NCBI GenBank assembly: GCA_009760855.2
Contig: WPIO01000009.1
Location: forward strand, 5,104,501 to 5,168,500
Reading direction: 5' to 3'
Origin: Cristatella mucedo
Taxonomy: Eukaryota; Bryozoa; Phylactolaemata; Cristatellidae
Length of the DNA: 64,000 nt
Part shown: positions 27,101-37,389 of the stretch, piece after piece
Layout: each line of letters starts with the position of its first letter
How positions within the stretch are numbered: the stretch's first letter is position 1
Made by a program: the position numbers and the translations under genes
The notes under the pieces: generated by a model
Databases searched by the model: none
What the model was told of the DNA's origin: nothing
Seen by the model: the letters and a program-made list of their open reading frames with translations, nothing else

Positions 27101-30100
27101 AAATGCAGATTTCGGCTCCCCCGTGCCGCAGTCGGCTAGCTAGTGGGAACCGCGTGCATGCCACCGCTGCGGCGCTCTTGCAGGTTCTGGGACGATTGGA
27201 TGAGGCTGCCGGAGCAGCGAGCCGACCGCGCCTGCATTCGCCCCGAGATATCCCGAACGAAGACCTTCGGCAAGGTCGGAGTAAGCAAGTACGTGAGCCC
27301 AGCCAGCCGCTCAGCAGCTGTTCGAGCGCTCAGCAGCAGCGCGAACGCCGTCAGGTGACATGTCCGGGTGCTGCTGGCAGTGTGCACGAGCAATGTGCAT
27401 GCTCGGCGGCTTTGTTGCACGGCTTCCGCAAGCAGCTTCTCTCCGTGTGCACACGTACTTACCTCAGTCGAGAGACAAGGGGTTCAAGTTATGTTTCCGG
27501 TGTCTCTCGCATCAGCCCCAGCTGTGGCCTCTTTCAGAGGCGAGTTCTTTGACAAGCACCTGCGGTTCATACAGCTCAATCAGAATCCGGTGAAGTTCAC
27601 AGCCAAGGACCTGAGCTATTTAACAAAGGTAAATGCTATGCAAGCAAGTGTACGCGGGCAGCGCTTGCCTCGGTGGCACCACCTGGCCTCGCACATGCCT
27701 TGTAGCACTCTGTCGTATTCCTTTAGCTATCGTGCTAGTCAGGTGGAGGCCAGCTCCGTTGCTGGCGTGCTCATTCACTCTGGATTGACCATTATTTCAC
27801 CTGCATCCTGCTCTTTCTTCATCATTTTATTTTGTAGGCACGGTACGATAGTAACTTTGTCAAGAGAGTCTATGGGGTGCCTGTGGTTTCTTTTGGTCAG
27901 TTAATAGAGGGTGAACTCGATTCTAAAGCCCGCGAGATTCGAGTTCAGTATTCGTCTGCCGAATCATTCAAGATCATCGCCAAGCAGCTGGGCATTATGG
28001 AGGACTTTAAGGTATGTGTTAGCAAGCCTGTGCTCTACTGCCACCAATGCCCGGTAGCTGCCAGCTTTCAAGTCTTAGATATCGTGTGCTTGATAAGTTG
28101 CCATGCATTTGACCCTACTGCTATTTAGCCAGGAGCATTAATTAGCCCATTTGCTCACCTCTGGACCCCCATCTCACTCACGGTTTTTAACTAGGGTTAC
28201 AGTGTGACCAATGTCTGAAAACTGCTGTCGACTTTGCTGATTGACAGCCGCAGGCAGGAGCATTGCAGTATTCCCAAATAGTTCCATCCAATCAAGCAAA
28301 GCCGTCAGGGTGACATCGACAGGAAGCCGTCAGCTCCTCTGGCTCGAGTCGTTTAGCTAGAGCCTCTAACCAACTTCAAATCCTTTGCAGCAGACCATGC
28401 AGCATACAGTTCTATGTCTCCCCAAGCCGGAAACTCTCCCCGCTGGCATCAGAGCATGCCTGTATTTGACGGCATTCCCACCTGTTCCTTATAGTACATG
28501 TTCCTCTTGGCACATGTTTTGATACTAGTAAAGTGTCCTTTCTCTGCCTATGCATGCTGACACCAGGTCATGTTATCACTAATCGGTGGATATGCTTTCT
28601 TTACAGCATTATTAAATTGCATATAAAATAGAATAAATTCTCTTTGGTCACAATAAAAGTGCCTTAGTATACATTGTATTGCAATTGGAATTATCATTGC
28701 TGCTATTCCCAGTACCAAGAAACTTAATTGTATGCTGCTCTCCTTCCCCGTGAAATCTGCATTCAGCCCTCCCCCAAGTAGCACACATTGATCACTGGTT
28801 GGTGTTCTTGGGCTGAATCGGCACTAGCTATACATTTTTAAGAGACATCACTCCGTAGGTACTATCAAAGTTAAAAGTGTATGCTTTTGCCCTCAAACTG
28901 AAAAATTCTAATGCATAAGACCTCTCCTGTCTGGATTGGCTAAGACCCAGTACGTCATGGTAAATGCTGTGACGATCTATATTAAGCAATTCAGCCAGTG
29001 AAGTAGAAGCTATTAATTAATACTAGAAAACAAGTTCGAGAAGTGCAAACATTTGTTATAAGAATGGAGTCTATCAATCTTGTACTAACTCACACGTAAT
29101 GAGCCAGGTCGTGGGTTTGAGTTTTATGGCAAGTTACCTGTGATTGCCTGCTGAAACCTGTTTGCTTGTGGGTCTCAGCCCACAGTTAGGGTGTTCACGC
29201 TTCACAGCCCAGAGCCGAGAGGTTCGAGTCGTGCAGGCATTAAAGGATTGCCTGCTGCTAAGGCTCTTTTGCTGCTGTATGAATGAGGCTGTTGAATTGG
29301 CCGACTTTGCTATTGACTTACATCTTGCTAAAAGTGCCACCAGTATTGCATGCAAAAGCAACTTTTTTCTGCACCTGATTGTGGGAGAACTAGCTTTGGG
29401 AACATCCCTGTCCAATCTAATTTGTGGCGGTTGTAGAGTAGCTAGGAAGCATTGTGGTGTAAGCAAAGCACGGGGAATACCTCCCTTTACGGAAGGACAA
29501 CATTGAAGATTGCATTTGGCAGTCTACAAAAACGTGCATTGCCGGGGAGCTCGTGCTTTCCTAGTAGTGTGAATGCTACATTGTTAAGAACCAATTTCCA
29601 CTGACAACTATGGAAACCAAGAAGAAATTTGGTCACCCAAAGCTGACAAGCGATCGTGACAGCACACATACCTACACACACACAACCGATTTGCTTCTGT
29701 TAGGTGTTGCTAAGATGCTCCAAATGATATTTCCTAGTCAAAGAAGATTACTTGCCCACTAGACCCTATTCCCACTGTCCTACTTATGGCATGCATAGAT
29801 CTGCTTCTGCCATGCTCATAACTAACATAGTTTGGCCCAGCGGTGAAGATGCTTGCTCCGATCAAGATGGTAAATGTATTTGATGGCTTGAGGTCGTGGG
29901 CTCGAGCTTCATGGCTTATATGAAGCGCTTGATTATAGGTTAGGTTCTCTTAGGGCCCTATACAAATGAATTATATTTTTGTTATTTGGTTAACATATAG
30001 CTAGCCTCAGGTCTTGTCCCTGCACCTTTCAAAAAGGTTGTTGCAAATATCCTAAGAAAGCAACACTAAACCTAAAGAACTCGAGCAACTTTCGTCCAGT

Positions 30101-32494
30101 GTCCCCACTGCCGTTCCTATCAAAGACACTGAAACGAGTATAGTGGCAGACCAGCTTACTCTGGCATTGAAACTTCAAACCTGGCAAGTCCATTCCGGTT
30201 TTAGAGGTAATCACTCCACTGAGTGAGCTTTGCTTCCGGTGTGTAACCACTTACGATGAAATGCAGACTTAGGTAAACTCTCCCTTCTTGTTTTCCTTGG
30301 TCTTTTGGTATCATTATGGATACTATTGATCGCCAAATGCCTCTAGAGTGGTCTCATCTCGCCTGATCATCACTGGCACTTCAGCCCAGTGGTTTAGGTC
30401 GTAATTTGATGGTTGATGCCAGAGCTTGGATGTCGCTAGCAATAATCATCCGAGGAGCCTCTAAAGTATGCGGTACCCCTGAGCTCTGTGCTCGGCCCCC
30501 TTCTTTTCACAATGTATGCTCTCACTCTTGCCGATGTAATCGCTAAGATCAATCTAGGCTTTCCCTTCTAAGCCAAGTGGTTAATGGACTCACCACGATT
30601 AAGGTCAAGGTGAATGCATTTAATGAGGGCCATCGTAGGCTCGAGCTTCGTGGCATATGTAAAGTGCCTGAATAGAGAATAAATTCTCTTAGGGCATTAT
30701 GCAAATGAATTATATGCTATTTTATGCGGATGGTACACAGCTATACCTATGCTTTGATTCCTCCCAGCCATCATGCACGTTGAACTATCTCAACTCCCTT
30801 TCTGCATGTATCGCTGACATCGGCACTTAAATAGCAGCACAATTTTTCGAAATAAAGGACGATGGAAACCAACTTATTAGTAATGGGCAGACCTCAAAAT
30901 TGGCCCTCTCAGCATAGCTACTGTGGCATCTTCACAAAATGTAGGTGTCCTGTTCAAAAGTAACATTTCACTACTCTACCATATCTGCTCCACGGTCACG
31001 TCTGCCTACTTTTAGCCAGTAACATAGCAAAAAATCGGGCCTAGACAGGGATACTACATCCAAGTGGGTCCATGCATTTGTATTATAGTGGAAGTTGTTA
31101 TGAACCAGCATTCACAGTTGGGCCCCTTAAAAGTATTGGCGATCCAATCCCAGTTGTTTTGAGACAGCTCGATTTTTTCTGGCAACAGGACAGCGATCCC
31201 AAATCATACCGACCTCTTTTTAGTTGAGAGCGTTTTCTGGCAGTGGACCCGGATCCATAGCATCCTTGGTTTGCTGTATAACCGTGACCAAGTATTAGGC
31301 ATGATCCGAACTCCATTTAGAGCATTTTTATGGCATTTGTGTGAAATATAATCTTTGACTAATTGCACTATGGGAGTTGGACGATTCTCTTTTTCGTGGC
31401 TGGTGCGAATTCTGTTCCATCCGAAATTATATGCTGGGATGGTGGCACACTTGCCCCCACACATAGACAAGAAGAAGTGATTTTCTATTGGGAGCGTCAT
31501 TCAGTCATTGCATATGTAATAGTACTATACTATCTAGGACCCTAAGGATGGAAGAGCCTGTGATGTGGTTCGACATTTGCCGAGCTGGTTTGGTCTAGTG
31601 GTTAAGGTGCTCGCCCCGACCAAGGTCTGACTGAGGTCGTAGGCTCGAGCCCCGAGGCATATGTGAAGCGCCTGAATAGAGATCAAGTTCTCTGGGGGCG
31701 CTATATAAATGAATTGTATATTTAAACTTAACAGAATAATTCACCCGTGAGAAGGATCGGTTTCCGATTACTATGGTGGCCCAGTATTTGCTGGCATTAG
31801 TGTAAAGAGTACCCAATCAACCGTCGTGGTTTTCAGTGTGCTTACTACTCAAATGAGACTGTGATGCTGTCATTAGTGCTGGTTTGATTTTGAGATCAGT
31901 GCTCGCACGAGTCACTAGGTACTTCTGTATTGAAGTTAACTGAGTTGTGAGCCTCCATTAAAGAATGAAATTGGTGTAGCCTTGAGATTTGTGCAGTTGG
32001 TGAAACTGCACCTCCGCCTGCATTTCATGGACCCGTTTAACGACAGATCGCAAACCTGCTTTAACATTGTGTGCTTATGTTTTGCTGAACTGGGTGGCTC
32101 TCTGAAACAGATAGTGACATACATGGCATCAAGACTTATAGACTAAGGAGGGCTGGCATGTTGCAGACTCTATACTGCATTCTTTCACGTGTGGCAAAGC
32201 TCGTTGCTGGGTGCAGACTGTACACTTAATTTCGATACCTGTTATAGTTAGATATCGTACTTCGAGATTAACTAATAATTGTACAGCATATTTTCGCCAA
32301 TTTTTTGGTGGATTGGTGTAGCTGTGCTGTCTGTGTACTTTTTGTTGCTGGTATTAGCTTGCCGGTTCCTCATTCTTCAGGCTGGCGTTCCACGTACAGC
32401 CTACCGTGGAGTGGTCTCGGTTATGCATAACGGCATACGTGTGTACGTTGCCCCTCCACCTGATTGGCAGGCGTACGACTCATCTTGGACGTGA
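14277..32494 (+). CDS. MGAT1: N-acetylglucosaminyltransferase I (alpha-1,3-mannosyl-glycoprotein 2-beta-GlcNAc transferase), 11 exons
   Basis: Adds GlcNAc from UDP-GlcNAc to the alpha-1,3 arm of Man5GlcNAc2, the first step toward hybrid and complex N-glycans, in the medial Golgi (family knowledge). Coding exons: 14277-14369, 14609-14735, 18526-18694, 23308-23416, 23608-23746, 26360-26494, 26980-27070, 27184-27288, 27538-27628, 27838-28011, 32381-32494. Every junction is GT-AG and all phases agree, giving 448 residues against about 445 in mammals. Residues 5-23 form a signal anchor (type II membrane protein). Residues 32-73 look like a helical stem and 74-107 are a low-complexity linker. The catalytic domain starts near [11 protein letters not shown] (108-118). 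The nucleotide/Mn-binding EDD is 212-214, split by an exon junction. FWDDW is 289-293, its Asp291 matching the proposed catalytic base of the rabbit enzyme. An in-frame TAG at 14259 supports the start. Intron 2 could use an acceptor 3 bases later. Introns range from 113 to 4613 bases, and the large ones hold SINE and LINE copies. Confidence 0.95.
14825..14850. repeat. (GA)n microsatellite
   Basis: A short GA run in MGAT1 intron 2, followed by purine-rich sequence. Confidence 0.9.
15021..15120. repeat. (CTG)n(CT)n microsatellite
   Basis: A short CTG run (15021-15042) leads into about 80 bases of CT, in MGAT1 intron 2. Further imperfect CT/TTG sequence continues to about 15215. Confidence 0.95.
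15930..17030 (-). mobile_element. LINE-C fragment (old L2/CR1-type)
   Basis: On minus, a decayed reverse transcriptase region has a [20 protein letters not shown]-like C-terminal motif near 15960-16020, the LYRLQDPQ segment near 16150, and a DLSAAFDTI-like stretch near 16640-16670. It has many stops. The upstream part, to about 17030, is inferred from resemblance to the LINE fragment near 54 kb. It lies in MGAT1 intron 2. Confidence 0.65.
18735..18868 (+). mobile_element. SINE-2
   Basis: Contains AGTGATTAAGGTGCTCACTCCGACC, a GGTCGTGGGCTCGAGCCCCGTGG B box and the AGAGATTAAGTTCTCCTAGG tail. It lies 41 bases after MGAT1 exon 3, so it is in intron 3. Confidence 0.85.
19530..19700 (+). mobile_element. 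SINE-1
   Basis: A well-preserved copy: GGCTCACTAGATAAGGCGG head, GGTCGTGGGTTCGAATCCTG B box, CAAGCGGTGGTGATAGC body and AAAAAGAGGCTGTTAAATC tail. It is in MGAT1 intron 3. Confidence 0.88.
19945..20665 (+). mobile_element. LINE-B fragment, copy 1
   Basis: Decayed reverse transcriptase and C-terminal ORF sequence: a [21 protein letters not shown] segment near 19995-20060, a [17 protein letters not shown] segment near 20448-20500 and the family's C-terminal end by about 20660. Frameshifts are numerous. It abuts a second copy of the same family. Confidence 0.75.
20690..22557 (+). mobile_element. LINE-B, copy 2, longest copy in the window
   Basis: Covers the reverse transcriptase and the 3' end. 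An [12 protein letters not shown] segment near 21535-21570 corresponds to the polymerase F/Y-x-A-D-D motif, with the last Asp replaced by Asn. An open C-terminal stretch at 22090-22503 includes [12 protein letters not shown] and [18 protein letters not shown]. The tail ends near AGATGAAGATGCATTACATT. Stops and frameshifts upstream make it inactive. The 5' part and endonuclease are missing. It is in MGAT1 intron 3. Confidence 0.8.
22815..22910 (-). mobile_element. SINE-1 3' fragment
   Basis: On minus, the CGCCACTGCAAGCGGTGGCG body and the tail ending in GAGGCTGTTTAATCAGC, lacking the tRNA-like head. Confidence 0.8.
23959..24168. repeat. (TA)n(TG)n ... (CA)n inverted microsatellite
   Basis: A TA run, then TG for about 60 bases (23982-24042), a short TA-rich spacer, and CA for about 80 bases (24085-24165). 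The TG and CA arms are complementary and could fold into a hairpin or cruciform. It is in MGAT1 intron 5, so the long Cys-Val and Thr-His ORFs are artefacts. Confidence 0.95.
24175..24510 (-). mobile_element. SINE-2 copy plus a detached SINE-2 tail
   Basis: A tail-only piece at about 24175-24225 and a fuller copy at about 24345-24510, both on minus, are separated by TA-rich microsatellite. The second has a GGGTTCGAGCCC-type B box and the TGGTTTGGCCCAGTGGCTAA head. The repeated tail suggests duplication at the microsatellite. Confidence 0.75.
24905..25800 (-). mobile_element. LINE-B 3' end interrupted by LINE-A
   Basis: On minus, LINE-B sequence runs at 25731-25800 and again at 24905-25260, with a LINE-A copy between. 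GAATGGAA at 25253-25260 and 25731-25738 is the target-site duplication. The uninterrupted family copy at 22.2 kb has the site once (TTCCATTC in its orientation). Confidence 0.8.
25261..25730 (-). mobile_element. LINE-A 3' end, truncated insertion in LINE-B
   Basis: A 470-base 5'-truncated copy with the (TTA)n end, the 3' hairpin and the start of the C-terminal reverse transcriptase region near 25536-25720. It is younger than the LINE-B it interrupts. It is in MGAT1 intron 5. Confidence 0.85.
29170..29300 (+). mobile_element. SINE-1-like, diverged
   Basis: GGTTCGAGTCGTGCAGGC B-box region followed by a CTAAGGCTCTTTTGCTGCT body and a GAGGCTGTTGAATTGG tail. It is in MGAT1 intron 10. Confidence 0.65.
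29830..29975 (+). mobile_element. SINE-2
   Basis: TAGTTTGGCCCAGCGGTGAAG head, GGTCGTGGGCTCGAGCTTC B box and a tail ending AGGGCCCTATACAAATGAAT. It is in MGAT1 intron 10. Confidence 0.8.
30000..31090 (+). mobile_element. LINE-A reverse transcriptase region, old copy split by SINE-2
   Basis: Decayed but recognisable: a [19 protein letters not shown]-like segment near 30070-30130, then [17 protein letters not shown] near 30723-30770 (polymerase motif), then a [13 protein letters not shown]-like end near 31045-31085. A SINE-2 copy sits between, at about 30570-30712. It is in MGAT1 intron 10. Confidence 0.75.
30570..30712 (+). mobile_element. SINE-2 inside LINE-A
   Basis: CCAAGTGGTTAATGGACTCA head, GTAGGCTCGAGCTTCGTGG B box and a GAGAATAAATTCTCTTAGGG tail. 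The LINE-A polymerase region resumes on its far side, so it inserted after the LINE. Confidence 0.8.
31580..31722 (+). mobile_element. SINE-2, well preserved
   Basis: The clearest copy in the window: GGTTTGGTCTAGTGGTTAAG head, GTAGGCTCGAGCCCCGAGG B box, and a tail with AGAGATCAAGTTCTCTGGGG ending in GCTATATAAATGAATTG. It is in MGAT1 intron 10, upstream of the last exon. Confidence 0.88.
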
Positions 32495-35000
32495 GGGCCT
32501 CAGCATCCACAGCCTGGAGACAATGGCCGTGGACAGGTTGGAAGTAGTGGAGGGATATTCTAATCGCGGGATCGGCACTAGATAAATAGTTATCATGCTG
32601 TGCATGAATAGGTCTTCTTTAGTCTGCTGTGTAGATATTTCTGCCAAATGGTGCTGCCCATTGCTGTGCATGAGTTGTGATACATTGGTGCCGTACTGTA
32701 CTGTGCCGTGTGATACCACTGAAAGCCAAGTGCTTCACTGCACAAGGTCATACGTCGGTATGTGGCTGCTCACCAATACCGATACCTCTGCCTTCAGCTC
32801 AGCATGCCAGTATCATGCTCGAATGCATGCCCTTTTGATTTTCGCAAACGATGCTTGTGGTGCCAAAAATACACTGATCTGCGATTTCATTTGTCTAGCC
32901 TCGGCCACGGCCGAAGCTCTAGATATAAAAGCAAGTTGGCTGCTCGGTTTGAATACATTTTATCGAGTAGATTTTGATCCTGCTTTCATGGGATTTGTGT
33001 GAATGAAGTTGACATCGCTCAGCCTTAGGCTTGGGTAACTGTCCATTAAGCATGCTTCATGTAGAACGTACCACGACTATTTACAAGCCTTGGGACTAGA
33101 TCTGGGCTGTGACTAATCGGTAGTTGACGTTGTATGCCAATTCCGGACGTGTCATCACGGCTTGTGATAGTCGGCTTTTAACCATACGCTAGTCATTTTG
33201 CAAACACTTGCCATCTGAAAGGAAAAAAGTCACCTCACTGTTGACCAGATTGATCAATCTCGACCTTTCCAGCATTTAACACAGAAACCTGAAGGGAAAG
33301 TTGATTTTAGTTTTGGTCTGGATACGAGTAATTTTGGTCAGCCCTCCTGCTCTTAAGCCCAAGTCGAGTGCAGCATCGTATGCGAGCAATTATGAGGAAA
33401 TTTGCTAGAGTGGTTTCTTGACAAAGTGGCCTATGACATCGTGTACTCCATGCTTACCAATAGGCCTAGTTAAGTTTGAAGGTCCGTACTTATTGCATGA
33501 TTTTCTGCCGATACCCGAATAAGTGAGGATTTTTTAATCTAACTACCTATGTTTCACGCGATGCCATAGATATTTTTTTCCAATGTCTTAGCAAGCCAGA
33601 TAGACAAGACAGTGAATTTGTCCTCACTTCTACGTCCCAGTAATATTGTTTTCGTTTCTTACCGTACGTGCGTCTTATCTTATTCTGCTTTCCTTTTCTC
33701 CAGTCTCTAATTTCTCTCGTCACCCCAATTTTCTCTATCCTTCCAAGTACTCCTGCCAAGTTCATGTCAGAATTTATCTCTAGTATATGTATCGTGAAAG
33801 GTTGTCTATACCAATAATCGATTGTTGGGCCAATCTTCTCAGTATTGTCTCAACATTTACCCCGAAACAGCTACCTAGCCATTTAACTAACGGCGAAATG
33901 AGGAGTTATAGCAGACACAATTACTCCGTCTGACTTTCTCAGAAATGCTACGTACCGCCATTGCTGAACACCTGCTACCCTCGCTTGTTGTCGAATAGAC
34001 TTTGTTACGTTATTTATATGAACTCGTTATATTAAAGTACGGGCGCTCTTAGTCGCTGCTGTGATCCACTAATGTCGGTATACCTTCGTGCAATGATACT
34101 ATATTTTACGAGTCACTGGCCCTAATACAAGGTTTGGGCGTCGCCAGTATTCGTTTCGTCGGCCCACAGTAGCATCGTTATGAGTAAGGAGTTTACCTCC
34201 TTGTTCTGTCCGAACGTAGAAGCTACCCGCCGTTTTGAAACAGCGGCTCTAACCAATTAATCTTAAATAATCCAAAACTTGTCTGCAAACAGGTTTTTAG
34301 TAAAAGTGCATATCCAGTAGTGGTTCAGCGTATCGCGGACCCGGGGACGAACTTCACGGATGGCGCCCCGTCGCCAGTATTAGGCATCCATTTTGGCGCC
34401 CCCTCCCCAACCCAGCGCCTCCGACCTAGCCTCGGGGGGGGGGAGACATACGCCACCTGCCCCTTCGGCGGTTACTTGATATATCTGAACAGGTTTTACG
34501 ATGCCTAGAAATTTAAGCAATGTTAAGGCAGTAATTCTCTAGTAAATAGCCTAGTGGCCCTGGCAAGAATCTGCATAGCAAGTAATAGATATACCTCGAC
34601 GTGCTAGTTGAATGGCTATACGATTTTTCCTCAACCCCAATAATAAGATAGTCTTGTGAGATGGTGACTTAGTTAATTTCCTGCGTCCTTCCCTGACAGC
34701 ACATCTCTATTGATTCATGTGTGCTGTATTTATAATCATACGATATGGGTACAGAAATGAATGCCGAAAAAGAGAAGATTGGAGTGGGGTGTGTGCTGAG
34801 CAGTTGGTTATAGGTAATCTCTACCCATGCTGGCATTAGCCGGGCGCCCCTACGCTAACGAATCGGAGTGCAGCTTTTCTGTTGCTAGGCGAGAGCCCTA
34901 TGCTAGCGAATCGGAGCACGGCGTTTCTACAAGCCTGTCGGTAGGAGCCGGAGAAAAAAGGTGTAGAATACTGCTCGAAGTGGTCTCAAACTGTCATTTC
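32495..35000. other. MGAT1 3' flank and intergenic
   Basis: The first several hundred bases are probably MGAT1 3' UTR, but I see no polyadenylation signal that settles the end. ORFs at 32595-33002 have no recognisable product. 34320-34500 is GC-rich, with a G run at 34434-34443. No gene recognised. Confidence 0.45.
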
Positions 35001-36309
35001 ATTTATTTGTTATAGCGCCTTCAGAAAATTCAAATCTCTGTCTAGGCACTTAACAAGTAAATTTATTTGTCTTTTTGGCGGACTGTATCTTAGTCATATT
35101 AGAAACTGTGGACAGGGTCACGATGCTTTTTGGTAATAGAGGCGAAATCCGGAGTCAGCCTACAGTGAAGAGCGCCGACAGATTTTTTCATCATAGCCGC
35201 TCTTGTAGCTGACTGTTTCCATCGTTCCTTGCGATCAGGCGGTGAGCAGCGCTATCTATGTGCACAGGTCGCTTTCTGCGGCGAGATTTAAATGATGAAG
35301 AGCTGCCATGGCTTCCATGGTTTCCACCCTGGTGCGTGCCTCCACTAGCAGTCCTCTAAATGACACAGCTCAAATGGGGTGAGCGCGTTCATTAAGAGCC
35401 CTTTTTATGACAAATGAGATTCTTTGAAATTGTTTTCTTATTGATCCAAGAACCCACAATAAAAAAGTGTTACAGTGCTGGCCAGCAGAATGGAAATACG
35501 GAAAAGACGAATGAGTCGGCGGCATTACTGTTAGAAAGAGTACATGCACGCCCTGTCTTATTTAATGCGTGCAAATTTGTCTGTACGTCCAACGTCAAAC
35601 TTTTCAATAGTTTCGCTGGATTTGAGTGCATTCTGATAGGCAGAATGCAATCTTGCAACTTAAGCACTATTAGTGGTTGTCACACGAGGTACGCTACTAC
35701 GTAGACTAGCCTGGTGTTATGGCATAGTGCGAGTTCACAAAAGAGCATTCTGCAGTTTCGGTTGTAATTGCCGCTTGCACAGTCAATGTAGCTTGATATA
35801 AAGGGCGCACATTATGCGAAGCAAGCAGAGCGCTGTTCTATCTTTCGATCAACTAAAATTTGGAGCAGGCCAACTCTATAGTTAGTTTTGGGAATCCCAG
35901 TTGGCCTTACCGATCCTAGTGTATCTTTAGTTTTTGTCAATTGTCTGCAGCTGTACTGACACTGATGCGCTAATGGGCTGTGCAGGTTGTCTGGGGATAA
36001 TGCTAATGCAGCCGAGCAGGAACTAGGAAAGCAAAGGAACGTGAGCAAAGAAATTGAAGCTAGAATCCTTAGCAGAAACAAGGTAGAAGCAAGCACTCAT
36101 TTAAGATGAGGTTTCTTCTTTTCTTGGAGCTGGACAAAATGTCGGGGCTCTGCAAGGGTTTGGCCGCCTACAAGTAGTGGGTGAGTAATGCTAGAATGCA
36201 ACAATTTAACTAAAAAGAAGCCTTAGCTTCTTAGGTTGCAAGCTCTGCTTTTTGTGGTTTCAGTGAGATGTGAATAGATTACTAGCCTCATTTAAGATTG
36301 TAGAGCTAT
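35000..36309. other. Intergenic with a LINE-A tail scrap
   Basis: About 35000-35055 resembles the LINE-A 3' hairpin region on minus (TATAGCGCCTTCAGAAAATTC). Nothing recognised in the remainder. Confidence 0.45.
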
Positions 36310-37295
36310 TAATAATAATAATAAGAGATATAGCTTCCTCTAATAATTCAGACTCTTTCTTTCAGGCACTTTACATTTGCTGCCAATGCAATACGATCGT
36401 ATGATTCAATTAACAACAAGAATAATAAAAGGTTAGTGCCAGCGTATACAGCAGTAATGAACATATGAAGGACGAACCACAGGGTCGAACTTAATGCTGG
36501 GATAAATAGATGCATTTTTACTTTCTTTTTAAGTGTGGTCAAGTCAAGAGATGTCGATACGAGAATCGGAAGTAAGTTCAAGGCTTTCAGGTCATACGAA
36601 CTAAAGACACGGTCTCCAAAGGATTTGAGATTCAACAGTTAGATTCCGAAAAGCGGTGGTACGATGCTTAGCCTGGTGGGGGACCAGTTTGGATAGGTAG
36701 GCTGGAGCCCAAGAATGATGGCACCTAATAGTGAGTGAGAACACCTTGAAGTCGATGCATTGCTTGACTGAGAGCCAGTGCAGGTCGGTGAGAAGTGGTG
36801 TGATGTGGCAACTGGCACACTCACGACAGACAGGACTGGATGCAGAGTTTTGCACCAGCTGTAAGCGCCTGATTGCATAGGCCGGTAGACCAGCAAGTGG
36901 TGAGTTGCAAAAGTCGAGACAGGATGTCACAAATGCATGAACAAACTTAGATATGGTATCCCTATCTAAACGAACCCGAATTGTAGCAGTGTTATGTGGC
37001 TGAAAAAAGACCGACTTGACTGTTAAGCTAATGTGGTCGTCTAATAAAAGGTTACTTTGAAACATGCTAGATTTCGTGCATATTTAACAGGAGATATGCT
37101 GGCAGTGCCGATTGCTTGCGCTAACTTTTCCAACTTACGAATCACTCTTGGTTCGTACATAACTAGTAAGTTTGTTTTATCATCATTCAGTTAAAAAAAG
37201 TTCGCTGCTGTCCATGTGCGGATGTCATCAATACATGCAGCAAGGGAGTTGAGAGAATTCAACGTGCTGGAGGGCGGGTAAGGATCAAAGCAGAA
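36310..37295 (-). mobile_element. LINE-A 3' portion, left arm of an inverted pair
   Basis: On minus, the reverse transcriptase C-terminal half is readable with several frameshifts (HITPLLTDLHWLSVKQCIDF near 36750-36810). The 3' hairpin and TTATTATTA end lie at 36310-36380, and the 5' truncation near 37295. Confidence 0.85.
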
Positions 37296-37389
37296 GTGCC
37301 AAACCTGGATTGTGCCTGACTATCACGTCTGCAAGAATGAGTGTATAAACCGTGAAAAGAACCCAACCGACCACAGTGCCCTGAGGTAC

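Noticed and set aside
32595-33002. 135-codon ORF after MGAT1
   Set aside because: No recognisable protein, Cys-rich without a pattern, and in the probable 3' UTR.
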